Below are positions 19,191-29,256 of a DNA stretch of 64,000 bases, piece after piece. Source of the stretch: Nakazawaea peltata (lineage: Eukaryota; Ascomycota; Pichiomycetes; Alaninales; Pachysolenaceae). The stretch is taken from positions 123,662 to 187,661 of the forward strand of contig BCGQ01000011.1 in assembly GCA_001599355.1 (NCBI GenBank). The letters run 5' to 3'. The position numbers were made by a program, and so were the translations under genes. How positions within the stretch are numbered: position 1 is the first letter of the stretch; the number at the start of each line of letters is the position of its first letter. The notes below the pieces were generated by a model. The model was not told where the DNA came from. It saw only the letters and a program-made list of their open reading frames with translations, and did not search any database.

Positions 19191-22100
19191 CTAATACATA
19201 AATGCAAACACTGCCATCATCATACTAAATAATTGATGTAAAAAGAAGAGATTGCGGATCCCAAATAATATCGCAAACACTGCTATATACAACAGCACCC
19301 CGTATAAAACTGGATATACTCTTCTATTACGATCGGTGCACCGGATCATCCGGCCATTTACATTCTGTTCAACAACTACCAAAATTGGAAACACCGCAAG
19401 TAAGTTATGATGGGACGAGAATGGAGTCGCCCATCTTAACGAAAAATTATGCAAAAACACCACAACGACCGGAGCATTGATTGGAATTAACCAAAGCATC
19501 AAATTCAAAATACTCATCTGGTAATTATTCATATTTTTACGATCTAATTTCCCTCTTACTAATTTACGATAACCAGAAATATCATAGTCATCAGTTTGAT
19601 AATCATCATCGTCAGTTGAAGATTCTCTAGATGACCCCATTGCAGTCACAATAGGAGGTTTTCCATTAGTAGGATAATGAAGTTGAACTAATGATCTTAT
19701 CACTACGGTTATTTGTACTATTGAGCAAATTATAAATCCCAATTGGTACGGAATGTACAATGAGACAGCTCCTAAAAGCAATAATGTTCCTACCAATTGC
19801 TTACCTGATTTGAAGAAGCCATTGGCAGATTCTTTAGACGGTCTCGAGAATCTCATAGGTTTCAGAACCAATCCGTAACAGATCATAACTATTCTTCCAA
19901 TCAACATCACAGCTTGATAGATAACCGCGACTAAAGCTATCGAGCAAATGAAAAATATAGGCCCTATCAACATGAGGAAATTCTCTCTTAGTCCCAAAAA
20001 GGTAATATTCTTCCCATAATCGAGATAAGGCGACTCAGAAGGGGCCACTGGGTTGAGATAATTTAATAATGTGCACACGACAGGGATCTGAAGTAACGGT
20101 GTGAGAAGCAGAAGTGACAGTAGTAATGGGACGATGATCTGTCTTTCACATAATTGAGATAAGCCGTCCGATACCGAAGGGAAGACTCCTGTTTTGTTAA
20201 ATAAATTCAACTGCAAGAATAATACCATGAAACATACCGCGACTGGGAATGGAATTACCAGTAATCTGTAGCGTAAGACGAGTAATTTTAAGCTTTTGAG
20301 CCAGTCTATGGAGATGAAAATATCAAGAGGATCTGAGGACGCCTCACTCCATAATTGTAATCTTAAATGAGGTTGTTCTTCATTTTGAGAATATTGAACG
20401 AATGGAGAATTAGCATGGAAAGTGACTGGTGCTGGCTCAGAGTCATCAAGACCAATATGCCATTTGGTTTCGTACGGGTTTTCAATGTACTGTCTCATTA
20501 GTGGAGAAAATGATTGCTGTGAGAGTCCACTGAATGAGACTTTGTATGCTAATAAACTACTCCATGCAGCCGGGACATCTATATTAACCATTAAAGGTCT
20601 ACTTGAAGCAAGAGAGAGGTCATATCCACGGGTCAGAAGAGCCCAAAATGATGTTCCTCCCATTGTGAGATATTGAGTTGATTGTGACTGAAGCTCAGCG
20701 ATCACGAAATCGTCAACACTGCCCGGGGAGTTGTTGGTCAGGACTAAAATGGTGTCGAAATTGTTATTTCCGTTCAATTGGAGTGCCTGGAAGGGAGATT
20801 TCGGACCTCCAATGGAGGAATCTGCTAAGGACTCTGTATCTGGCATTGAACGTGGGACTGTCAGTAAAAATTTGTGTAGATCTGTACATTCCAACTCGGA
20901 CACCTTGCCTGAGGGGGAAGAATAATCGAGATATACAGTATTGTTGCCAGTTTCTGAAGTATGAGAGGCTCTACACCCAATAATTGAAATGTGTTTGGAG
21001 TTTGGATGTGATTCCTCATTAATAGATGATATTTCAAGCGACGAAAGTAAGTTGAAAGAGTGAGAATTCGATGAAAAGTCTACCACTTTCACTGAATTCT
21101 TTTTAAAATCGGTCAGTTCAAGTCTTAAATGATCTGAAGGTGTTTTAAGCTGCTCCTCATCGAGTGAAATTCTGATATTGAAGGAGTCGGAAGGAGCATG
21201 TTCTTCAAATCCAGGGAGAAGATGACTCCTGAAGATGGCCATACGTTGGTCTAATGGATATGTGCAATCAGGAGAATCAGCTGTGGTTATCAGGAGCAAT
21301 ATTTGAGCCAATTTTTGTCTTAATTGATCACACCAAACGATTGCCAAATGGTCGATTGGTGTGAAAACTCCTGGAATTCCCGTCGTAAACACCGTAAGCG
21401 AATGTGAGTTGGGCATAATTCCTTCTGTTTGTGTATAATCTGCCGGTAAAGTGTTATCAGTGACACCTCCGGTGATGGAAATCAAAGCTACGTTCTTAAG
21501 ACGACCGTGGGCGAGTTTAGAAAGATCGTCCGAGCTGTTGGTGAAGGCAGCATGCCAGAAATTATCAATTTCCGTGTATGTGCGGAGCAATTCTCCGTCA
21601 AAAGTTGCTGGAGCAGCCGAATGAGGTGTCGCAAGGGTTATTATTGTATTCACCGAGTCCTGAGCGTAATTTGGGAGAGTTAAGATGGTCCTTGCGACGA
21701 TCCCACCCATCGAATGGGCTATTATAATGACAGAACGAGGGCGTGTCGGTGCCGGCTGATTCTCATAGAGGGATAAAATGAACTGGATCAGTTGGTTGAG
21801 ATATTCCAGCTGATCAAGCAAAGTTCTGCCATGGAAGGCGGTGAGATCCTCATTAAAATCCAGCGTAAACACGTCAAGATGTCTTTTATTGTCGGGATTT
21901 GGGTTGTCAAAGTAGAGGTTCGACAGCAGAGACGCCACAGAACGCAGTTGTTTATATGAACCAGCATTTCCGGGGATGAAAAGCACGGGTACTCCCTGAG
22001 TCTCTGTGAAATCCGGGTCCTTTCCCTGTTCTCTGTATAAGAAAAGGGAATATTTGCGAGCAAAGCGGGTATGAGACTCGTCAAACAGCTTGATACGCAT

Positions 22101-22265
22101 ATAACTTGGGTACATATAGATGCTTCGACATGATCCGAGGTCGGGACCTGTCAGTTTTCCCCATACGAAACTGGTCAGGACGGCGGTTATGAAGAGAAGG
22201 CCACACGCGGATAATGATAGGAGGATCAATTTGGACGTATCTCTCTGTCGCCTTGTGAATATCAT
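19191..22265 (-). CDS. BST1: GPI inositol-deacylase Bst1
   Basis: ER membrane lipase that removes the inositol acyl chain from GPI anchors before ER exit. 1024 residues (yeast Bst1 has 1029), ATG at 22265. An N-terminal membrane segment at about residues 13-35 is followed by a PGAP1-type alpha/beta hydrolase domain with VLFIPGNAGSYKQ (94-106) and the nucleophile motif IIAHSMGG with S185. A long lumenal region follows, then a C-terminal half with about eight hydrophobic segments from about residue 660. The gene shares a 585-bp divergent promoter region with MDL1. A GPI adhesin at the right end of the window would be a client of this pathway. Confidence 0.95.
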   Translation of the reverse strand: MIFTRRQRDTSKLILLSLSACGLLFITAVLTSFVWGKLTGPDLGSCRSIYMYPSYMRIKLFDESHTRFARKYSLFLYREQGKDPDFTETQGVPVLFIPGNAGSYKQLRSVASLLSNLYFDNPNPDNKRHLDVFTLDFNEDLTAFHGRTLLDQLEYLNQLIQFILSLYENQPAPTRPRSVIIIAHSMGGIVARTILTLPNYAQDSVNTIITLATPHSAAPATFDGELLRTYTEIDNFWHAAFTNSSDDLSKLAHGRLKNVALISITGGVTDNTLPADYTQTEGIMPNSHSLTVFTTGIPGVFTPIDHLAIVWCDQLRQKLAQILLLITTADSPDCTYPLDQRMAIFRSHLLPGFEEHAPSDSFNIRISLDEEQLKTPSDHLRLELTDFKKNSVKVVDFSSNSHSFNLLSSLEISSINEESHPNSKHISIIGCRASHTSETGNNTVYLDYSSPSGKVSELECTDLHKFLLTVPRSMPDTESLADSSIGGPKSPFQALQLNGNNNFDTILVLTNNSPGSVDDFVIAELQSQSTQYLTMGGTSFWALLTRGYDLSLASSRPLMVNIDVPAAWSSLLAYKVSFSGLSQQSFSPLMRQYIENPYETKWHIGLDDSEPAPVTFHANSPFVQYSQNEEQPHLRLQLWSEASSDPLDIFISIDWLKSLKLLVLRYRLLVIPFPVAVCFMVLFLQLNLFNKTGVFPSVSDGLSQLCERQIIVPLLLSLLLLTPLLQIPVVCTLLNYLNPVAPSESPYLDYGKNITFLGLRENFLMLIGPIFFICSIALVAVIYQAVMLIGRIVMICYGLVLKPMRFSRPSKESANGFFKSGKQLVGTLLLLGAVSLYIPYQLGFIICSIVQITVVIRSLVQLHYPTNGKPPIVTAMGSSRESSTDDDDYQTDDYDISGYRKLVRGKLDRKNMNNYQMSILNLMLWLIPINAPVVVVFLHNFSLRWATPFSSHHNLLAVFPILVVVEQNVNGRMIRCTDRNRRVYPVLYGVLLYIAVFAILFGIRNLFFLHQLFSMMMAVFAFMY

Positions 22266-22850
22266 GATGTGTGAAATTCAGGGTGTCAAATGGGGTGAAT
22301 TGGTGCCACTTCACGTAGTGTCTTTTCGATGGTTAAAAATAGATTGGCGGGATCGGAAGGGGGGATTCACAGTGGCAAGAGACGGGGGGAGTGGGGGCAA
22401 AACGAGATGTAGTCTGATCCTGAGGTGTTCTTGTGACTCAGAAACTGGTACCGAGCAGTTTTAACGCTGAATTGAGCAATCCGCCAATGGATGATATGGG
22501 AGATGATGTCTGGTAAGGGCGGGAATTTAAATTGGATTTGAAGTTTTTCGGAGCGAAGAGGTTAGATGTTCCGCCTGTTCTCCGCCCGATCTCCGCCTGG
22601 ATGAGATTTTGTCCCGCCTGGGAGTGTGTTAGGAGATTTAACTGAGCGGAATATCAATTTGCGTGCGCGAGCGCCCCTTTTTTCTTGTAAGGTCTCAGCT
22701 GGTGATCCCCTGCCCTGTTCCGCCCAAACTTCAACTGATGTCCGCCGCGCACCCCACCTAACTTCCAAAGGGGATGGAAAATTTTTAAGCGCCTTCCAAA
22801 TTTATCGGGTTTAACGACGAGACTCTGACAAATACTGGTTAGAGGGAGAG
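22266..22850. other. Divergent promoter region BST1/MDL1
   Basis: 585 bp with no supported gene. It is more GC-rich than most other intergenic stretches near 22560-22760. Short open frames run on both strands there but have no family resemblance. Confidence 0.5.
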
Positions 22851-25031
22851 ATGTTGGTATATATGAGGGGAGTACGAGGATCTGCCTCAGGGTTGAGAAA
22901 TATGACTCGAAATCCCGGGCTTTTTTGGTCAAGTCGTTCTTTTTCGACCTCCTTCACCGGCCTTCGGTCGTCGATGGCGTTGAAATTTGATCTGACGGGG
23001 GTTACAAGGGCGGTTTGGAGTAGAAATAATGGTCAATGGAAAGTTCTTGGAGCATCTAATATGCCTGGAACAAGATATTATTCGTCTAAACCATCACCAG
23101 ACCTGAAATCTGAACTGGAATCCGAGTCTTCTAATGAATCCGAGTCATCAAAATCTAAAAAAGACTCAACTTTCAGAGATATCCTAAATTTATTGAAGCT
23201 TGCGAAACCTGAGTCCAAGTTAATCACCTTGGGTGTCATCTCGTTGTTCATAACAAGTGCAGGAAGTATGGCAATGCCCTCCATTATAGGTAAAGTGATC
23301 GATACTACGACGGTTTCTGAGAGTAAAGAGCCTAAGATCAAGTTGGGAGATTACGAGTTCACAGAGTTCGAATTTTATACTGGAGTTGGTGTGGTTTTCC
23401 TCCTTACAGCTATAACTAACTTCGGACGTATCTACTACTTGAAAAAAGTGGCCGAAAGAGTCGTCTATAAATTGAGAGCCACCATAGTTCGGAATTTGTT
23501 TTATCAAGATGCCAAATTTTGGGATATTCATAAATCGGGGGATTTGATATCGAGATTGGTTAATGACTCGAGTATTATATCTAAATCTGTTACTCAGAAC
23601 CTTAGTGATGGTTTAAGAGGTACCATTCAAGGAATGGTGGGATTGACTATGATGCTTTTCATCAGTATCAAATTGACTGGTTATATGGTAGTTATGTTTA
23701 TTCCTATTATTCTGATTGGGTTGGTATTTGGTAGAAATGTACGGACGTTGAGTAGATTGACACAGGAACAATTAGGTTCGTTGACTAAGATCTCCGAGGA
23801 GCAGTTCTCTTTCATTAAGACTATGCAAGCTTTTGGTAGAGAGAATTTCGAATTGAAAAAATACACTACTCTGTTAGATGATTTGTATCAATTGGGACTT
23901 CGTGAACTGAGATTGCAAGGTAACTTCTATTCATCGACTGGGTTCTTCGGGAACTCATTACTTATTGGGTTACTTATCATTGGAACTAATATGGTGAGAA
24001 CTAACCAGATGAGTATTGGAGAGTTATCGAGTTTCATGATGTACTCGGTTTATTCTGGGTCTTCTTTCTTCACGTTATCGAATTTCTATGCCGAGTTGAT
24101 GAAAGGTGTAGGAGCTTCTACCAGAGTATTTGAGATGTTGGATGTTAAGCCAGGTATTAGATCTGATGTAGGGAAGAAAGTTTATCATCCAAAAGATTAT
24201 GAGCTTTTGACTGATAAGACAGATGCTATTACTATTGATGGAGATATCGAATTCAAAGGTATAGATTTCCATTATCCAACAAGGACTAATCATCAGATTT
24301 TCTCCGGTTTGGATCTCACCATCAAGAAGGGAGATCATGTTTGTCTTGTTGGACCTTCTGGATGTGGAAAATCTACCATTGCACAGTTACTTTTCCGTCA
24401 TTATGATGCTCAGAAGGGACAGATCTTGATCAACGGGACAGATTTGAAAGAAATCAACTTGCAGTCGTTACGTAGTAGTATTGGAATAGTCCAACAAGAG
24501 CCTATGTTATTCTCTGGAACTATTAGAGAGAACTTGACGTATGGTAAATTGGATGCTGCTGATGAAGAAGTATTTAGTGCTTGTAAATTAGCCAACTGTT
24601 ATGACTTTATAATGAGTTTCCCTGAAGGATTCAATACTGTGATTGGAGCTAAGGGCACCCAATTGTCGGGGGGTCAAAAGCAAAGAATTGCTTTACTGAG
24701 GATGTTACTTTTTGATCCTGATTTGATTATTTTGGATGAGGCTACTTCTCTGCTTGACAATAACTCGGAATTGGCTATCAATGACACTTTGAAACTGTTA
24801 AGTGATAAGACCGTCATAAGTATTCTGCATAGATTAAGCACTATAAAGATGAGTGACAAGGTGATTGTATTTGGGAAGCTGGATGAAGATTCCCAGTTCA
24901 ATGGTATTTTGGAGATCGGAGATTATAATGAGCTCATTGTAAATAAAGATAGTCAGTTATGGAAGTTGCTCAAACGGTCTCAAGACGGTCAAGACACCGA
25001 AGTTGAATTATCGGTAGGTGAAAAATTGTAA
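22851..25031 (+). CDS. MDL1: Mitochondrial ABC half-transporter Mdl1 (ABCB10 type)
   Basis: Inner-membrane ABC half-transporter, linked in yeast to peptide export from the matrix. 726 residues. The N-terminus is rich in Arg/Ser and lacks acidic residues, as expected for a mitochondrial presequence. The membrane domain spans about residues 120-420. The nucleotide-binding domain has Walker A GPSGCGKST near 502, signature LSGGQKQRIA near 605 and Walker B LIILDEATS near 626. Two CTG codons in the ATPase domain, 24696-24698 and 24750-24752, fall where the family has Ala (IA-x-ARALL and DEATSALD), strong evidence for CUG=Ala. A telomere-like box begins at the last base of the stop codon. Confidence 0.94.
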   Translation: MLVYMRGVRGSASGLRNMTRNPGLFWSSRSFSTSFTGLRSSMALKFDLTGVTRAVWSRNNGQWKVLGASNMPGTRYYSSKPSPDLKSELESESSNESESSKSKKDSTFRDILNLLKLAKPESKLITLGVISLFITSAGSMAMPSIIGKVIDTTTVSESKEPKIKLGDYEFTEFEFYTGVGVVFLLTAITNFGRIYYLKKVAERVVYKLRATIVRNLFYQDAKFWDIHKSGDLISRLVNDSSIISKSVTQNLSDGLRGTIQGMVGLTMMLFISIKLTGYMVVMFIPIILIGLVFGRNVRTLSRLTQEQLGSLTKISEEQFSFIKTMQAFGRENFELKKYTTLLDDLYQLGLRELRLQGNFYSSTGFFGNSLLIGLLIIGTNMVRTNQMSIGELSSFMMYSVYSGSSFFTLSNFYAELMKGVGASTRVFEMLDVKPGIRSDVGKKVYHPKDYELLTDKTDAITIDGDIEFKGIDFHYPTRTNHQIFSGLDLTIKKGDHVCLVGPSGCGKSTIAQLLFRHYDAQKGQILINGTDLKEINLQSLRSSIGIVQQEPMLFSGTIRENLTYGKLDAADEEVFSACKLANCYDFIMSFPEGFNTVIGAKGTQLSGGQKQRIALLRMLLFDPDLIILDEATSLLDNNSELAINDTLKLLSDKTVISILHRLSTIKMSDKVIVFGKLDEDSQFNGILEIGDYNELIVNKDSQLWKLLKRSQDGQDTEVELSVGEKL

Positions 25032-25043
25032 CATCATAACACC
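25031..25043 (-). repeat. Interstitial telomere-like box at the MDL1 stop codon
   Basis: Reverse complement GGTGTTATGATGT. Its flanks on both sides (ATTT before, TACAAT after) are shared with the copy at 38103-38115. It lies 192 bp upstream of the next + strand gene. Confidence 0.75.
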
Positions 25044-25234
25044 AAATCTTGTAAATAATAAATGAAAAATTAATATTTTGCTGTATGTTTGGGTATTTCC
25101 CGATCCGGTAATATGCATACAATTAAATCCGCTAGTGGAAAGGTGCAGAAAGAGGGCGTTGGCTTGGAGGTAGTTTGGGTATATATAGGGTAGTAGGACT
25201 GGAGGGAAGATAATTGATGAGAGAATAGAGGAAA

Positions 25235-26206
25235 ATGCAGGCATTTAACAGTAAAAATAAGGCCCAGTTGCCGGGTTTACCACAACCAAGATTTAATAAG
25301 AAAGTTAATGGTTCTAGAAATGGGAATGGGAATTCTAATGGGAGGAATAATGGGAATTCTAATGGGGGCAGTGGTATGAAGATGTCAGCTGCTGTCAAAA
25401 TTAACAAGCTTAGTGAACTTGAAAAACCTACAATTTACAATAATACCCATAACACAGAGAGAATTGAGGAATTTGGAGCTCCTAAGACAGCTGAATGGAT
25501 GAATGTTAATTTGCCAAATATCTCTTCGATCACCAGGAGAAAGAGCAGCCAACACGTTGTAAGAACCAGACAATTATTGGCATCTACACATGCACAGACC
25601 AAGGAATTGATGAGAAATGGAGGAGTTACTGATTCTGCAGAAGATCCATTCAATACTTTAATTTCTTCGAGACAATCGAGTCATCCAGTTTTGAGTTTAG
25701 GTCCCGCTCTTCAGCAAGCTAATCATATTAGATTCTTCCAACAAGGTACCAATGGAGTCTTCCATGCTGAGTTATATGGAGATTTCTATACCGAATTCCC
25801 TACATCTCTGAAAAAGAGACCTATCAAGGAACTTGATACCAATTTGATGCACCTTCATGGCACTACTAAAAAACACAAATACGATTTACCTTTGGAAAGC
25901 TCAAGGACCATTTCAGCAAAAGAAGTGTTGCGTATGGTTGACTCATCATTGATTTCATCTGATATGGATTTGAGTTATATGCATAACACTACTTCTATTT
26001 TACCACAGACCGACACTCCATCGAGACCTACTTCGTCTTATTCCAAGTTATTCAATGGCACTAACATTCTCTCCGTGGATACTCCATTAAAGAATGCATT
26101 GCTCTCGTCTACACCTCAGCCATCATCTCGTATTCTGAGTTTTGTCGATGACGACTTGAAGACCCAAAGTCCTCTTAGTTCTGCTCGTTTGAGAAAATTG
26201 TATTAA
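25235..26206 (+). CDS. Unrecognised 323-residue low-complexity protein
   Basis: I do not recognise a family. The ATG at 25235 opens a 323-codon frame. Residues 22-50 are an Asn/Gly/Ser tract built from a short GNSNGxxN repeat. The rest is Ser/Thr/Pro-rich and probably disordered, with possible phosphorylation sites (RRKSSQ, TPSRPTSS, SVDTPLKN, STPQPSS). It has no membrane segment or signal peptide. It ends 28 bp before the TAF13 stop on the other strand. Length and yeast-like codon use argue for a real gene. The SP/TP sites would fit a cell-cycle or cytoskeletal regulator, but that is only a guess from composition. Confidence 0.75.
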   Translation: MQAFNSKNKAQLPGLPQPRFNKKVNGSRNGNGNSNGRNNGNSNGGSGMKMSAAVKINKLSELEKPTIYNNTHNTERIEEFGAPKTAEWMNVNLPNISSITRRKSSQHVVRTRQLLASTHAQTKELMRNGGVTDSAEDPFNTLISSRQSSHPVLSLGPALQQANHIRFFQQGTNGVFHAELYGDFYTEFPTSLKKRPIKELDTNLMHLHGTTKKHKYDLPLESSRTISAKEVLRMVDSSLISSDMDLSYMHNTTSILPQTDTPSRPTSSYSKLFNGTNILSVDTPLKNALLSSTPQPSSRILSFVDDDLKTQSPLSSARLRKLY

Positions 26207-26234
26207 TACACATATCTTTACATAATCATTATCG

Positions 26235-26702
26235 CTAGTAGTCATCCTCATCTTCCTCTTCGTCATCATCACTATCCTGAACACGGGATTTCTTCAGTTT
26301 AGGACCATTATCCATGGCAGCAGCATCGGCCAGCCGTCTTTTTTTCTCTTCTTCCACGAATTGGTCAATTACATTATCTTCTTTTTGGTTTCTCAGGTTT
26401 TGAATCTCCTTCAGTTGAACAATCAACTCTTTGGCTCTGGCTAACTTTAACTTGTCATTGCGCAAAATAAAACATAAATCTTCCACTTTGATTTTCTTTA
26501 AAGGTTTCTTGGGGTTCGTCCGCAGTCTATTGGCAATAAATAATAATTGATGTGATATATCTGTGAGGTAGTTGATCAACACGTCTTCTAAAGCCGCCAC
26601 GGTCAGCAGGTCGGGGGTATCTACATCACCATGAGCATATAAAAGCAGCAGAATATCCTGCGTAAATGACTTCTTTGACGATTTCTTCGGTACGTAAGAC
26701 AT
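26235..26702 (-). CDS. TAF13: TFIID subunit Taf13
   Basis: Histone-fold subunit of general transcription factor TFIID that pairs with Taf11. 155 residues, ATG at 26702. The histone fold covers about residues 10-105, with FTQDILLLLYAHGD and KKIKVEDLCFILRNDKLKLARAKELI, the strongest matches to yeast Taf13 (LLYAYGDV; KLRLEDFKFALRKDPIKLGRAEELI). An insert in the loop (NRLRTNPKKP) and an acidic C-terminal tail are also present. A GTAGTGCAT motif lies 100 bp upstream at 26802-26810. Confidence 0.93.
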   Translation of the reverse strand: MSYVPKKSSKKSFTQDILLLLYAHGDVDTPDLLTVAALEDVLINYLTDISHQLLFIANRLRTNPKKPLKKIKVEDLCFILRNDKLKLARAKELIVQLKEIQNLRNQKEDNVIDQFVEEEKKRRLADAAAMDNGPKLKKSRVQDSDDDEEEDEDDY

Positions 26703-26801
26703 GATTATGTTGATTTAGGTGATTGTTATATCTTCCGAACTGTCCGTTGATGTCGTTGCCAACTAATAAAAATTGATATGGCAGATTTTTTATGATTTAA
26801 A

Positions 26802-26810
26802 GTAGTGCAT
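26802..26810 (+). promoter_or_regulatory. GTAGTGCAT motif upstream of TAF13
   Basis: Copy of the GT(A/C)GTG(C/T)A(C/T) nonamer 100 bp upstream of the TAF13 start. The spacing is nearly the same as in front of GTR1. Confidence 0.4.
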
Positions 26811-26911
26811 ATTAGCACAATTTTCACATCGAATAAAAGGTAGTGTATATATGTATAATTTCTATTTTGGGAATTATATGTATAAATTAAATAAATTTGA
26901 GATGGAATGAT

Positions 26912-28729
26912 TCATTCATTCAACACGGTCTTGACCTTCAATTCGTATAAATTTCCACCATCTAACAGTTCACTCTTCATATTAGTCAAACAATCTTTCA
27001 ATATCTTAACTTGTTTACCAACATCATTCATCTTATTCAATACAACATCATTACCGGTAACAAAGCCATAGATAGAGTACTGAAGACCTACCTCATTGCA
27101 GAATTCGATCACCATATCTTGTACTTTTCTAAGGTTATGTCTAGGTAATCTTGGGAATAAGTGATGGATGGTCTGGAATTGTAATCCACCATGGAAATAA
27201 TCGAACCATTCGGGACAATCAACGTCCATTGTAGTTCTGATCTGTCTCATGACGAAGGATTCGGAAGTTCCAAGATCTGAGGTTGACATTGCGAAATGTG
27301 ATAATGTGATTTGAACATGTACGATCATTGTAGTAATGTGTGATATTAAAACATAAGCGACTCTTTCCTTCCAATCATTGAGACTTTTGTACACGACCAA
27401 ATATGCAAACCAATAAGTGAAGAAACTAAGTCCTACAAGTTCAAAGTATCTGAACCAAGCCAGTTTCCCTCTTCTTGGACCCAACCCTAACACAAGATGT
27501 AATAAAGATAATCTATAAAGATTGAATCTACCAAAACATAAGATTGGGTAGTAAAGATACCTTTGAAGTGGTACTAACAGTTGAGCAGCTTGGTCAAACC
27601 AAAGAGTTTTGCTGTAGTAAGTGGAGAAAACATTGCCTAACAATCTTGAACTAACTGCAAAGAATGGTAAATGTTGGATATCAGGGTCATGAACAGGATC
27701 ATTTGTTACTAAATGATGGACATTATGGTTTCTTTTCCACCAACCGAGACTTAAACCTCCGAAATATGAAGCAACAACCATACCAATGATGTTATCTACC
27801 TGGTAATTATGAGTGATAGAGATGTGACCCGCATCATGAGCGATGAAAACCAGTTGTTGCCATGCTATTCCTACACAAAATGCAGACAACATTTTATAAC
27901 CCAATTTCAAAAAAATCAAAGACCATAAAAACATCCCACCAATACGACAAAATTCTTTGAAATATTCAATGTAGGGGCACTGATAGTATCCCATGTCGAT
28001 TATCCGTTGGTGCAAGGCGTTGTATTTCTGAGATAACTTCAACTGGGTTTCATAGTCAAGGTTAGGTAAATTTTCAAGATCCAATTTTACCAAATTGTCA
28101 TCGAATTCCTCAATTACTTGCTGTGGATCCCTGACACCTCCAGATCTGGCTCTTTCTTGTTCTTCCACTACCTCAATGGTAGCGATCTTTCCTTGAGGAA
28201 TTTTAGGTTTAATTTCAACCTCTTGTTGTCCCATTGCACTGCCCACTTTTTTATTGGAAGTGACAAGAGGATCTTCTCCTTCTTTCAACTCTTTGTAGAC
28301 TCCACCTTGGATAGGAGGTAACATATTCTCCCATTTGTAGTCGATTCTTCCAATTCTGTACCGTTGGAACGACTTCACAGTCTCATCTGAATGATACAGG
28401 TTCATTTCATCGGTGGCATCGCGCCCAATCATATGATACATTGCGATATCACCTCCTGGATGCACACTGAGCATGGCGTTCAAGCGGAGAACTTGGCTGT
28501 TGTAGATCACAATAGCATTTCCTGTCAGAATGAGATGTTCAATGTACCTTGAGCTGAGGATCCGGTCCTTATGTGGCACCTTCTGTTCTTGATCTAATTT
28601 GTTCCGGTGTTTGAGTTCAGATTCGTTGTTGAGTATGTCTTGGAGAGATTCTTTCGCCACTTTCATGCTTGTCGAGCCTTGTGACAGCATCTCTCCCAGA
28701 GGAGGCATTTGCATTATAGTCGTCCCCAT
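26912..28729 (-). CDS. SLD1: Cytochrome b5-fused sphingolipid delta-8 desaturase
   Basis: Introduces the delta-8 double bond in the long-chain base used for glucosylceramide, at the ER. 605 residues. An N-terminal cytochrome b5 domain spans about residues 55-130, with heme motif HPGG at 90-93 and second ligand His113 in LYHSDE. A membrane desaturase domain follows with His boxes HDAGH (near 298), HNVHH (near 337) and QTIHH (near 520). The Gln in the third box marks a front-end desaturase. S. cerevisiae lacks this gene; Candida and Komagataella relatives have it. About 50 residues precede the b5 domain, so a start at a later Met is possible. A sterol-element-like site lies at 29035-29041. Confidence 0.9.
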   Translation of the reverse strand: MGTTIMQMPPLGEMLSQGSTSMKVAKESLQDILNNESELKHRNKLDQEQKVPHKDRILSSRYIEHLILTGNAIVIYNSQVLRLNAMLSVHPGGDIAMYHMIGRDATDEMNLYHSDETVKSFQRYRIGRIDYKWENMLPPIQGGVYKELKEGEDPLVTSNKKVGSAMGQQEVEIKPKIPQGKIATIEVVEEQERARSGGVRDPQQVIEEFDDNLVKLDLENLPNLDYETQLKLSQKYNALHQRIIDMGYYQCPYIEYFKEFCRIGGMFLWSLIFLKLGYKMLSAFCVGIAWQQLVFIAHDAGHISITHNYQVDNIIGMVVASYFGGLSLGWWKRNHNVHHLVTNDPVHDPDIQHLPFFAVSSRLLGNVFSTYYSKTLWFDQAAQLLVPLQRYLYYPILCFGRFNLYRLSLLHLVLGLGPRRGKLAWFRYFELVGLSFFTYWFAYLVVYKSLNDWKERVAYVLISHITTMIVHVQITLSHFAMSTSDLGTSESFVMRQIRTTMDVDCPEWFDYFHGGLQFQTIHHLFPRLPRHNLRKVQDMVIEFCNEVGLQYSIYGFVTGNDVVLNKMNDVGKQVKILKDCLTNMKSELLDGGNLYELKVKTVLNE

Positions 28730-28839
28730 GTGATCTCAAAGCTCTAGCTACGACTCTTCTTCTACAAGATGAAAGGTCCCTGTTAACATGTGGGCCAATT
28801 TTTTTCTTAGGGCTTTGAGTAAGATCGGAAACTTTATTT

Positions 28840-28849
28840 CCTAATTAGG
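28840..28849. promoter_or_regulatory. MADS-box (Mcm1-like) site CCTAATTAGG
   Basis: A perfect CC(A/T)6GG palindrome, 111 bp upstream of the desaturase ATG. Related CCYAATTRGG sites occur at 30145, 33253, 33301, 43420 and 57456. Binding is inferred. Confidence 0.4.
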
Positions 28850-29212
28850 GACAGGGGTACCTTAAAAGGGGTAGATACAGCCTCGATAAGGGAATTGTCG
28901 GGGCAGGGTGGGCAAGTGACGGGAGAAGTGAGTGGTGTGGCAAGTAAAAGTGGCAGGGATAGAGAGATGGGATTTATGAGAAGGCAAGTTGTGGCTCACT
29001 TAATTGAAAATGGGATGTTCCGAAAAGGTGCTCGTCGTATATAAAATAAGGGGGTGTTTGGAGATGGTGAATCAGATGATTTGTGGGATGAGAAGTAAAG
29101 GGGTTGAATAGAATATAGGGGAGTGTTAAATTATATAAAGTTATATAAACTGAATAGTTGGGTGAATATTGTTCATTCCGAAGTTATTATTCTGAGGGCA
29201 TTTGATGTGGGT

Positions 29213-29256
29213 CCGAGGGTACTCTCCGAGGGTACTATCCGAGGGTGTCCGAGGGT
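29213..29256. repeat. Second cluster of CCGAGGGT octamers
   Basis: Four exact copies in 44 bp (29213, 29226, 29239, 29249), the same octamer as upstream of PRE8. It lies about 485-530 bp upstream of the desaturase start and 120 bp beyond the GOS1 stop. Confidence 0.65.

Noticed and set aside
25031-25043. Telomerase RNA template
   Set aside because: Only 15-16 bases match the telomere C-strand, less than one 28-bp unit, and the match overlaps the MDL1 stop codon.
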